DNA of 11,788 nucleotides, taken from NCBI GenBank assembly GCA_964584985.1, contig CAZPBK010000018.1, positions 1 through 11,788 on the forward strand, given 5' to 3'. Both the position numbers and the translations under genes were made by a program. Under the pieces are notes generated by a model. That model did no database searches, had not been told where the DNA came from, and saw nothing but the letters and a program-made list of their open reading frames with translations. Of the stretch, positions 1-5,646 are shown piece by piece. Numbering within the stretch: position 1 is the first letter of the stretch; each line of letters starts with the position of its first letter. Origin of the DNA: JABMRF01 sp964584985 (lineage in GTDB: Bacteria; Patescibacteriota; Patescibacteriia; UBA11705; JABHMO01).

Positions 1-245
1 CACCCCTAACCCCTCTTGAAAAAAAAACCGAAACGGAAAAATTAAATTTTCGGAAATAATATGAAAAATCTCTCTGCAAATAAAAATGAGGGAAAAAATG
101 ACTACTCCGCTTCGCTCCTGCCCTCGCTCTCCCATATTTTGCTCCGCTACTTGCCGGGCAACCAGGCGCTACAGCAAAAATCAGATATATGCAAACATTG
201 TTGGAAATAAAGTTTAGTTTTTAATTTTTTAATAAATAAACAACT
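1..245. other. Noncoding upstream region with a GC-rich patch
   Basis: No convincing gene is seen here. Positions about 100-175 are clearly richer in G+C than the A/T-rich flanks and contain CTCCGCT-like words twice (near 106 and 142) and a short palindrome TTGCC-G-GGCAA (151-161). A 49-codon ORF starts at ATG 61 and ends at 210. Its C-ending codons (CTC, TCC, CTG, CCC) do not match the T/A-ending codon use of the real genes and it has no ribosome binding site, so I do not call it. The patch may be a dispersed repeat remnant or a structured RNA; neither can be shown from this window. Confidence 0.4.
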
Positions 246-920
246 ATGAGATTTTCCAATCCTAATAAATTTGAAAAAATGAGGCGACTGGAAGGCATGA
301 GAGAATCTGAGGATATTTGGGATACTGAAACATTTGATGATATTAAACAAAGGATTGAGCAATTCCCACCTAACACAAAGGAGCTATTATTTGAGGAAGA
401 ACTTACTGCTGAAGCAAAAAGATGTCTTGAAAAAACACGGATTTTCTGTAATGAATTATCTGAGGATTTCAAGCAAACCTTTTTAGCACTTTTGGAACAG
501 TATAAACAGGATCGCCGACAAATATCGCAAAAAATACTTGATTATTTATTAGAAAAAGACTTTATTCTCCCAGGTTTTACCATAGCCGGTAAAGAACAAA
601 CACAAACATTACTGGCAGAGTATGAATTTTATGCGGAAATTGATAAAAAAAATTTGTTGCTTGTCTTTCAATTGCCTAAACCGCTTGCTCAATTCTGGTG
701 GAAAGGTGGTGCAGAATCTTGGGGAGATAGGTCATTAGATATAAAAGATAACGCAATAGAATGGGGTCATTTTTATAGAGAGCTTATGCCGGTTGTTTGG
801 GAAACACAAGGTCGTCATGAAAACGAAAACGGCTTGGATTTTTTTAGGCTTAATGCTGTTGGCGAACATGATCCTAAAAGGTATTATTATATGTGGGAAA
901 TGTCCGAATGGGGAGATTGA
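246..920 (+). CDS. Hypothetical protein, 224 aa, unknown function
   Basis: I do not recognise this family. The reading frame is open for 224 codons, begins with ATG and ends in TGA, and its codons (GAT, GAA, TTT, AAA, TTA) look like real coding sequence for this genome. The protein is soluble, with no signal peptide or membrane segment. The N-terminal half (about 20-105) is charged and probably helical (acidic and Lys-rich stretches). The C-terminal half (about 107-224) is rich in aromatic residues, with WW at 151-152, several other Trp, and YYY near 213-215, which suggests a compact alpha/beta domain. There are only two cysteines (60 and 68). The start has no Shine-Dalgarno sequence, as for most genes here. 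It stands alone, with about 210 bp to the next promoter, so it is probably its own transcription unit. Confidence 0.75.
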   Translation: MRFSNPNKFEKMRRLEGMRESEDIWDTETFDDIKQRIEQFPPNTKELLFEEELTAEAKRCLEKTRIFCNELSEDFKQTFLALLEQYKQDRRQISQKILDYLLEKDFILPGFTIAGKEQTQTLLAEYEFYAEIDKKNLLLVFQLPKPLAQFWWKGGAESWGDRSLDIKDNAIEWGHFYRELMPVVWETQGRHENENGLDFFRLNAVGEHDPKRYYYMWEMSEWGD

Positions 921-1051
921 AATATAAGTAAAAAAAACAAAAATTTATTTTATTTTTCTTTTTTGTAGAACCAGATGCAGCCTGTTAGGTGTTGTGCCCT
1001 TTAAAAATTTCTTGGTTATTCCTTGAATTTTTTTATTTAAGTTTCACAATC

Positions 1052-1080
1052 TTAACAAAAGGGTCTTTATTTAGTATACT
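1052..1080 (+). promoter_or_regulatory. Sigma70-type promoter for the 1192 gene
   Basis: TTAACA (1052-1057), a 17-bp spacer and TATACT (1075-1080) match the vegetative consensus at 5/6 in each box with ideal spacing. Transcription would begin near 1087, giving a leader of about 105 nt before ATG 1192. This is the best promoter match in the left part of the window. No other gene on this strand lies close enough to be its target. Confidence 0.6.
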
Positions 1081-1086
1081 TATTTT

Positions 1087-1191
1087 AAATTCCTGTTTGT
1101 ATAAGCAGGTCGCTCAACTAAATTTTAGATGAGTATGGATGTGGAGCGCTGGCATCATTTTCAGCGAGTTTTTATCAGCGGAGGTGATTGT
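1087..1191 (+). promoter_or_regulatory. Structured 5' leader with perfect Shine-Dalgarno
   Basis: The predicted leader contains three successive inverted repeats. Hairpin 1 has a 7-bp stem (one G-U pair) and a GTAT loop (1092-1109). Hairpin 2 pairs CTCA and CTAA with TTAG and TGAG across one A-A mismatch (1113-1133). Hairpin 3 pairs CGCTG with CAGCG, with an inner G-U pair (1147-1166). A second CAGCG (1176-1180) touches the ribosome binding site and could pair with the same CGCTG, giving two exclusive folds. The site GGAGGTGA (1180-1187) is an eight-base match to the usual 16S tail, 4 nt before ATG 1192 (7 nt from the GGAGG core), and decides that start over the in-frame ATG 1129. I do not recognise a known riboswitch class. 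A regulatory role is inference. Confidence 0.4.
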
Positions 1192-1618
1192 ATGACTGCT
1201 CAACAGGAGAATTGGAACTATTGGATAAGCAATGGGCCGAACAGGGAAACGCTTTTTGTGCGTTGTATGCAGGGAGAATTTGTTGGTTTTGAAATTTGCA
1301 GAAGGTGGGGACCTGAAAAAAAAGGTTGAAAAAAAGAGTCTTAATTTTTTTGTTTCCGGAGTAGGAATCAATTGTTCTCTTGATCTGCCGGCCAAAATAA
1401 TCCTTGGAAATAGCCTGCATGTTCGCTCACATTCCTCTTTAGACAGTGAGGTGGAGGTTGTTGGGGTTTTTGTGTTGCCCGAGCCTGTTGATCTTCCGGT
1501 AAGTTCTTTGCCGGATGAAAATTTGGTAATGGTGCGCTTGGCCTATAACACTTGGAACAGAAACGGAGTTTTTTTGCACAACGAAGAGGCTCAAAAATTA
1601 TCCAAGACCTTTGTGTAA
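1192..1618 (+). pseudogene. Small hypothetical gene split by a frameshift at A8
   Basis: Translation from ATG 1192, just after a perfect SD, runs 45 codons and stops at TGA 1327-1329. The +1 frame is then open without interruption to TAA 1616-1618, with coding-like codon use. The change of frame coincides with a run of eight A's (1316-1323). Removing one A gives a single protein of about 141 residues with no internal stop. The N-terminal part is Trp/aromatic-rich. The C-terminal part looks beta-rich, with Val/Leu-heavy stretches and a C-terminal helix ending KTFV. I do not recognise the family. It could be a true pseudogene, an assembly error in the homopolymer, or a gene expressed by slippage on A8. 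An alternative reading is an independent 128-aa gene starting at ATG 1232, but that start lacks a ribosome binding site and its first 30 codons are poor. It has its own promoter and terminator, so it is a single-gene unit. Confidence 0.5.
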
Positions 1619-1646
1619 GTTCTATATTTAATTTCGTTATTTTATC

Positions 1647-1674
1647 GGTTCCTGCCAAGCAGGAGCCTTTTTTT
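1647..1674 (+). terminator. Rho-independent terminator
   Basis: A 9-bp stem, GGTTCCTGC (1647-1655) with GCAGGAGCC (1659-1667), fully paired with one G-U pair, closes a CAA loop and is followed by seven T's (1668-1674). It lies 28 bp after the stop at 1618 and insulates that gene from murC. Confidence 0.9.
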
Positions 1675-1701
1675 GAAAAAAATCTTTTTTTAAGGTAAAA
1701 T
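1673..1701 (+). promoter_or_regulatory. murC promoter giving a near-leaderless mRNA
   Basis: TTGAAA (1673-1678), a 17-bp spacer and TAAAAT (1696-1701) form a good sigma70-type promoter. The -35 box shares two bases with the T-tract of the preceding terminator. Transcription should start near 1708, only about 8 nt before murC ATG 1716. That leaves no room for a ribosome binding site, which fits the lack of one. Confidence 0.6.
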
Positions 1702-1715
1702 ATAGATAGTAAAAT

Positions 1716-3077
1716 ATGGATTATAAAAAAGCGAAAAAAATCTATATCAGTGGGATCGGTGGTATCGGGGTATCGGCTCTGGCTCGTTTTTTTATTGAGC
1801 AAGGAGCCCAAGTCAGTGGCTCTGATAAAACGCAGTCAGATATCTGCAGTGATTTGCAGAAAGCCGGAGTAACTGTTTATTATCAGCAAGACAAGGAAAA
1901 TGTTAAAGATGACATTGATCTTTTTATCTATTCGGCCGCAGTACCTGAAAACAATGCAGAACGACAAAAAGCCAAAGAATTGGGGATTGAACAAAAAAGT
2001 TATCCCGAGGTTTTGGCGGAAATCAGCGTTGATTATCGAACCATTGCCGTATCCGGCACCAACGGAAAATCTTCAACCACAGCCATGTTGGCTTCGGCCT
2101 TGATTGAAGGAGAAAAAGATCCCACTGTTATTTTGGGCTCACAATATGAAAAATTGGATAAAAATTTTCGCGCCGGACGATCTGATTTGTTTTTGCTGGA
2201 GGCTTGTGAGTACCGAGCGCACATGTTACTTTTGAATCCGCAAACTATTATTATAACCAATTTGGAAGAAGAGCATTTGGATTTTTATCGTGATATTAAC
2301 CATATTATTCAGACCTTTCAGCAATATATCCAAAAATTGAAACCAAATGATTTTTTAATTATAAATAATGATGATATTAATCTCCGTGAGTTGCGCTTGC
2401 CAAATTGTCGGGTAGTGCGTTTTGGCTTGATTGAAGGGGCTGATGTGCGGGCGGAAAATATCAGAAAATTACCGGGCAAGCAGATTTTTAAAGTGATTTA
2501 CTATGGCCAGGATTTAGGTGATTTTGAGTTGAATGTGCCCGGTGATTATAATATTTATAATGCGCTCGGGGCCATGGCTTGCGCTTTGGAAAAAGGCGTT
2601 TCCATTGGCCAAATAAAAAAAGCACTCAGTTCCTTCTCCGGACTTTGGCGACGCTTTGAAATAATTAAAAACAAAGAATATACCGTGGTTTCGGATTATG
2701 CGCATCATCCAACCGCGGTAGAGCAAACTATAAAAGCGACCAAGGAGTTTATGCCGGGACGGCGAGTGGTGGCTGTTTTTCAACCGCATCAAAAAGATCG
2801 TACGCAAAAACTTTTTAAGCGCTTTATGGATGCTTTGGAACAAGCCGAAGTGATTATTTTGCCGGAGATTTATGATGTGGTCGGACGAGAAGAGGGCTTG
2901 GAAATCAGTTCCAAGGATTTGCTTAGAGAAATAAAAAAGCAATATCCCAATAAGGAAGTTTATTTTGCTCCTGATTTATCGCAAACCGTGGACAAGGTTA
3001 ATCAGATAAAAAAAGACGAAGATATTATTCTGATTATGGGCGCCGGTGATGTGTATAAAATTGCGGAAAAAATTTAA
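1716..3077 (+). CDS. murC: UDP-N-acetylmuramate--L-alanine ligase MurC
   Basis: Cytoplasmic ATP-dependent ligase that adds L-alanine to UDP-MurNAc, the first peptide step of peptidoglycan synthesis. The 453 aa match the usual family length and show all three Mur ligase domains. The N-terminal UDP-binding domain has GIGGIGVSALA (13-23) and YSAAVP (72-77). The central ATPase domain has the P-loop GTNGKSSTT (114-122), EACEYR (162-167) and TNLEEEHLD (181-189). The C-terminal domain begins after RRFE (312-315) and holds SDYAHHPTAV (326-335), FQPHQKDRT (355-363) and MGAGDVYKIA (441-450). HHPT and FQPH favour MurC over MurD/E/F; Mpl, a related ligase, is less likely given murB nearby. Two small differences from the textbook enzyme are Ser118 after the P-loop Lys, where Thr is usual, and EACEYR in place of EADESD, a variant I associate with CPR and related lineages. 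It heads the block murC-peptides-murB-hpf. Confidence 0.95.
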   Translation: MDYKKAKKIYISGIGGIGVSALARFFIEQGAQVSGSDKTQSDICSDLQKAGVTVYYQQDKENVKDDIDLFIYSAAVPENNAERQKAKELGIEQKSYPEVLAEISVDYRTIAVSGTNGKSSTTAMLASALIEGEKDPTVILGSQYEKLDKNFRAGRSDLFLLEACEYRAHMLLLNPQTIIITNLEEEHLDFYRDINHIIQTFQQYIQKLKPNDFLIINNDDINLRELRLPNCRVVRFGLIEGADVRAENIRKLPGKQIFKVIYYGQDLGDFELNVPGDYNIYNALGAMACALEKGVSIGQIKKALSSFSGLWRRFEIIKNKEYTVVSDYAHHPTAVEQTIKATKEFMPGRRVVAVFQPHQKDRTQKLFKRFMDALEQAEVIILPEIYDVVGREEGLEISSKDLLREIKKQYPNKEVYFAPDLSQTVDKVNQIKKDEDIILIMGAGDVYKIAEKI

Positions 3078-3104
3078 CTTAAATAATTTAATTAATAAAA
3101 AAAT

Positions 3105-3254
3105 ATGATGCGTAAAAATTGGATGCTGGGATTTTTAGGATTTATGGGCTTCCAAGGTGTAGCCGGTTTAATTGTTGGAGAGTGGTTGCAAGCGGTTTGG
3201 ATAGTCTGGTTTGTTTGGTTTGTTTATTTTATCCCGATAAAAAAAGATAAATAA
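3105..3254 (+). CDS. Small hydrophobic membrane peptide, 49 aa
   Basis: A short ORF starting ATG-ATG 27 bp after murC, with no terminator between, so probably co-transcribed. The product starts with a basic MMRKNW segment and has two hydrophobic stretches, about 7-25 (LGFLGFMGF core) and 28-44 (rich in Trp and Phe, with W-V-W-F type repeats). They are joined by a short GEW turn, and the tail is KKDK. This fits a hairpin of two membrane-spanning helices with both ends in the cytoplasm. The repeated (F/L)-G-F pattern resembles small membrane proteins of the DUF3796 kind from memory; I could not check this. Function is unknown. Codon use matches the neighbours, and the strongly patterned hydrophobicity makes a chance ORF unlikely. 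Confidence 0.7.
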   Translation: MMRKNWMLGFLGFMGFQGVAGLIVGEWLQAVWIVWFVWFVYFIPIKKDK

Positions 3255-3368
3255 ACGATTAAGAGAATTAAAAACAGTTAATCTAAAATCCCCTAAAATA
3301 ATAACGGATTATTTAAGGATAGGATCAATGATTGTCGAGCATTGTTAAAAAGTGATTGAAAAAAGTGT

Positions 3369-3533
3369 ATGGATAACAATACCGAGCATTTGGTGCGTAA
3401 AAAATCCAGACAAAAAAAACAGCGAAAAAAGAAATTTGCTAAGACTTCGGGTACTTTGGCCGGACAAAAAAGAAGAATAAAAACCGCCAAGGGTTATAAA
3501 GGCAAAAATAAACCAAAAGTTAAAATCAAATAA
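3369..3533 (+). CDS. Very basic small protein, 54 aa
   Basis: ORF from ATG 3369 to TAA 3531-3533, ending 32 bp before murB. It encodes 17 Lys and 5 Arg among 54 residues against only two acidic residues, with Gly-Tyr-Lys-Gly near 42-45. The charge is clustered at 10-25 and 34-54. Such composition is typical of proteins bound to RNA, such as small ribosomal or ribosome-associated proteins, or to DNA; I cannot match it to a named ribosomal protein. No ribosome binding site is visible, as for most genes here. A-rich DNA can give Lys-rich ORFs by chance, so the case rests on the clean frame, the Gly/Thr/Ala variety, and the placement in an otherwise unexplained murC-murB gap. Confidence 0.5.
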   Translation: MDNNTEHLVRKKSRQKKQRKKKFAKTSGTLAGQKRRIKTAKGYKGKNKPKVKIK

Positions 3534-3565
3534 CATAAAACAAAATAAAATAAATAATTTTTTAT

Positions 3566-4516
3566 ATGAAAGAACAAATTAAAGATATAACCGGCTTGAA
3601 GATTCAAGAAAATAAGCCTTTGAAGGATTACACTACTTTTAAAATAGGCGGGCCGGCCAGATATTTTGTGGAGGTAACCAACAAACCTGATCTGCTTAGA
3701 GCCCTTCGGGCCTGCCGTGAGCTTGATCTGCCTTTTTATATTTTGGGTGGTGGATCCAATGTTTTGGTGGCTGATGATGGTTTTAACGGTTTGATTATCA
3801 AGCTCGGTTCCGGAGAAGTGGAGTTTTTAGGCGGAGGTGCTCGGGTTTTTGCCGGTAACAATTGGATGAAGTTTGTGAGAAAAACCGTGGAAAAAGGATT
3901 GACCGGATTGGAATTCGGAGCCAACATTCCGGGTTCGGTCGGTGGGGCGATTTACGGTAATGCCGGCGCTTACGGTCAAGGAGTCGGAGATTTTATTGAA
4001 AGCGTGGAAGTTATTGTTTTGGACAAAAAGGAAATTAATTTAAAAGTTTTAAGTGCTGAAGAATGTGTTTTTTCATATCGTCATAGCCTTTTTAAGGAAA
4101 ATAAAAATTGGATTATAGCTGAAGCGGTTTTTAAGCTTAGCCCCAGTGAAAAAGCCGAAGAAAAACTAAAGCAAATTAATCAGGAATGGCGAGAAAGGCA
4201 GGAAAAACAGCCATTGAATAAACCCAGCGCCGGATGTTCGTTTAAAAATGTTCCGGCTCCCGATGATTTGGGAAAAATCCCGCGTAATTGGGTGATAAAA
4301 GGTAAAATTCCGGCCGCTCGTTTAATTGAAGAAGTGCAAATGAAGGGCGTTAGTCTTGGCGGAGCCAAGGTCTCGGACAAACATGCCAATTTTATTGTTA
4401 ATCACGATCAAGCCACGGCCGATGATGTGGTGCAGTTGATCAGTATGATTAAGTCCAAGGTCAGGGTTCGTTATAATCTTCAATTGGAAGAAGAAGTTCA
4501 ATATGTAGGCTTTTAA
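3566..4516 (+). CDS. murB: UDP-N-acetylenolpyruvoylglucosamine reductase MurB
   Basis: FAD- and NADPH-dependent cytoplasmic enzyme that reduces UDP-GlcNAc-enolpyruvate to UDP-MurNAc, the substrate of MurC. At 316 aa it has the FAD-binding segment TTFKIGGPA (23-31), ILGGGSNVLVADDGF (59-73) and GLEFGANIPGSVGGA (114-128) with NAGAYG (132-137). The active-site Arg is in SYRHSLF (170-176). The C-terminal substrate domain holds PSAGCSFKN (220-228) and LEEEV (307-311), which carries the catalytic Glu region. In E. coli MurB the residue after AG is Ser229, the proton donor; here it is Cys224. Cys occurs there in some other MurB proteins as I recall, so activity is expected. The short form resembles type II enzymes. 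It is followed after 21 bp by hpf, probably in one transcript. Confidence 0.96.
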   Translation: MKEQIKDITGLKIQENKPLKDYTTFKIGGPARYFVEVTNKPDLLRALRACRELDLPFYILGGGSNVLVADDGFNGLIIKLGSGEVEFLGGGARVFAGNNWMKFVRKTVEKGLTGLEFGANIPGSVGGAIYGNAGAYGQGVGDFIESVEVIVLDKKEINLKVLSAEECVFSYRHSLFKENKNWIIAEAVFKLSPSEKAEEKLKQINQEWRERQEKQPLNKPSAGCSFKNVPAPDDLGKIPRNWVIKGKIPAARLIEEVQMKGVSLGGAKVSDKHANFIVNHDQATADDVVQLISMIKSKVRVRYNLQLEEEVQYVGF

Positions 4517-4537
4517 TAAATTTAATATATAAAAACT

Positions 4538-4840
4538 ATGCAAATCAAAATCAAAGCCACTAATTTGGAGCTAACCGGATTAATTAAAAATCATATTAAG
4601 GAAAAACTGGGAAGTTTGGATAAATATTTTGACAATATTCAGCAGGTTGAAGTGGAGGTGGGTAAAACCACTACCGGGCAGCAAAAGGGAGAGATCTTTT
4701 TTTGCGAAGTCAATGTCAGTGTGCCGGGAGATTTGCTGCGTTATCGCCAAGAAATGGAAAATATTATAAAAGCCGTTAATGTGGTAAAAAAAGGGATTCA
4801 AAATGAGATCAAAGCTTACAAGGGCAAGCTTAATTCTTGA
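4538..4840 (+). CDS. hpf: Short ribosome hibernation factor HPF/RaiA family
   Basis: Small protein that binds the mRNA/tRNA channel of the 30S subunit and silences ribosomes in slow growth or stress. The 100 aa match the short HPF/YfiA form and lack the C-terminal dimerisation domain of long HPF. Family features seen are MQIKIKATNLELT at the start, helix 1 with KEKLGSLDKYFDNI (21-34), beta strands VEVEVGKTT (37-45) and IFFCEVNVSVPG (53-64), and a second helix 71-97 rich in Lys (VVKKGIQNEIKAYKGKL). It lies 21 bp downstream of murB. In Firmicutes hpf is often next to secA, and here secA is the next gene on this strand, after a two-gene minus-strand insert. Whether it acts more like HPF or like RaiA cannot be told from this. 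Confidence 0.9.
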   Translation: MQIKIKATNLELTGLIKNHIKEKLGSLDKYFDNIQQVEVEVGKTTTGQQKGEIFFCEVNVSVPGDLLRYRQEMENIIKAVNVVKKGIQNEIKAYKGKLNS

Positions 4841-4857
4841 ATTTAATTTTAAATAAA

Positions 4858-4888
4858 AAAAACCGCGCTAAGATTAGCTGCGGTTTTT
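4858..4888. terminator. Bidirectional terminator between convergent genes
   Basis: A long, nearly perfect hairpin. The A-tract plus AACCGC (to 4866) pairs with GCGGTT plus the T-tract (4880-4888). Inside it, GCTAA (4867-4871) pairs with TTAGC (4874-4878) around GA, with a single T bulge at 4879. It has T's after the stem on both strands, so it can end hpf from the left and the minus-strand genes from the right. The stop codon (4874-4876) and last sense codons of the minus-strand gene lie inside the hairpin. Confidence 0.85.
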
Positions 4889-5110
4889 ATTTTTAGCCAC
4901 CATAAAAAGATCATGGTTCGAACCAAAAGGTTTCAAACGGATCTTTTTTTCATGGATTAGCCTTTGAAGTGTATCAAAAATGGTTTTTGCTTCAAACTTC
5001 GGCAGGTTGAAGAACCTTAACGCTTGAGGTGAACCAAAATATTCCAGAGGTACTCCGATGTTTTTTAATTTGCTTAGTAGAGCTTTTTCCAGCTTGGGGA
5101 TGTCTTGCAT
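4874..5110 (-). CDS. Small soluble hypothetical protein, 78 aa
   Basis: Second gene of a minus-strand pair. I chose ATG 5110 because it is preceded by AAGGA with 6-nt spacing. A GTG at 5146 would extend it by 12 residues but would overlap the upstream gene. The 78-aa protein is not recognised. It reads as helix (5-18, LEKALLSKLK), a PLEYFGSPQ turn, a second region to about 37, helix 39-54 (FEAKTIFDTLQRLIHE), then KKIRLKPFGSNHDLFMV, which looks like two strands around a turn. That order would fit a small winged-helix fold, but this is inference and no DNA-binding signature is certain. The upstream membrane protein ends 14 bp before it, so the two are likely made together. Confidence 0.65.
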   Translation of the reverse strand: MQDIPKLEKALLSKLKNIGVPLEYFGSPQALRFFNLPKFEAKTIFDTLQRLIHEKKIRLKPFGSNHDLFMVAKNKNRS

Positions 5111-5124
5111 TTTCTTTCCTTGTT

Positions 5125-5514
5125 TTAGGGGATAAGTCTTTGCCACATTTTTTTGCTTTGTTCAAACCTTTGCAAAAGAGTGGTTAGCCGTTTTTGGATC
5201 TTGTTATTCAAAGGAAGACTTCTTTCGCCGTAAAGCTTGTTGGCCAAGTTTGGTCCGTATCTAGTGGCCACCAAACAGTAGCGATAGTTTTCTTGGAAAT
5301 CGCCTTGCTTTGATCTAAGTCCGTAAATCATGGCACTAACAAGAATCGGTGCGGTGATGTAAATGGACATGACCAACAAAGCAAAAAAGATTCCTTGAAC
5401 AGTGGGTTTTTTTTTGGCAAAACTTCGGTGTTGAAAATACCAAACAAGATGGCATATTTTGGCCAAAGCAGTCAAAATAAGCCAAGAAATAAAGACTATA
5501 CTTGTTCCACTCAT
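5125..5514 (-). CDS. Hypothetical membrane protein with two TM helices, 129 aa
   Basis: First gene of the minus-strand pair, with a clear AAGGAG six bases before ATG 5514, unlike the SD-less core genes beside it. Two hydrophobic segments are visible, about 5-26 and 41-64, separated by a basic loop (HRSFAKKKP, 29-37). The C-terminal part from about 66 is soluble and basic, with a probable helix 102-122 rich in Lys, Arg and Gln. The loop charge suggests it faces the cytoplasm, which places both ends outside under the positive-inside rule; the basic C-terminal part argues against that, so topology is open. I do not recognise the family. Cys21 and Cys80 are the only cysteines. The pair sits between hpf and secA, which are often neighbours elsewhere, so it may be an insertion. 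Confidence 0.75.
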   Translation of the reverse strand: MSGTSIVFISWLILTALAKICHLVWYFQHRSFAKKKPTVQGIFFALLVMSIYITAPILVSAMIYGLRSKQGDFQENYRYCLVATRYGPNLANKLYGERSLPLNNKIQKRLTTLLQRFEQSKKMWQRLIP

Positions 5515-5561
5515 TTTTGTCTCCTTAAGCTGAAATTGACAATGAACTGTTTATCTTTGGT

Positions 5562-5590
5562 AGTTTAGCATATTTATATTGATTTGGCAA
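5562..5590 (-). promoter_or_regulatory. Candidate promoter for the minus-strand pair
   Basis: Reading the minus strand, TTGCCA (5590-5585), a 17-bp spacer and TAAACT (5567-5562) match the vegetative consensus at 5/6 and 4/6. Transcription would start near 5555, about 40 nt before ATG 5514. The secA promoter must lie in the same 132-bp gap. On the plus strand TTGACA is present at 5536-5541, but no good -10 box sits 16-18 bp after it. Confidence 0.4.
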
Positions 5591-5646
5591 TGGATTTGTG
5601 ATAAAGTGAGAGTATTAAGCATCTAAATTTAATTTTTGCTAATTTT

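Noticed and set aside
61..210. 49-codon ORF starting at ATG 61
   Set aside because: C-ending codons unlike the genome, no ribosome binding site, and no recognisable or patterned protein; more likely chance reading through the GC-rich patch.
972..1000. CCTGTTAGGTGTTGTGCC as an integron attC end (GTTAGGT fits GTTRRRY)
   Set aside because: No partner RYYYAAC core site or attC-like inverted repeat was found upstream, and the sequence before the 246 gene does not show a matching site.
1368..1811. 147-aa minus-strand ORF over the frameshifted gene and murC start
   Set aside because: It runs through the terminator, the promoter and the murC start, and its composition is that of an antisense shadow.
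3326..3344. CAATG/CATTG inverted repeat before the basic peptide
   Set aside because: Only 5 bp with a 9-nt loop in A/T-rich DNA, expected by chance, and no T-tract or promoter link.
5536..5566. TTGACA (5536-5541) as the secA -35 box
   Set aside because: The sequences 16-18 bp downstream (around GGTAGT) do not resemble a -10 box; the nearest TAGTTT is 19 bp away and matches poorly.
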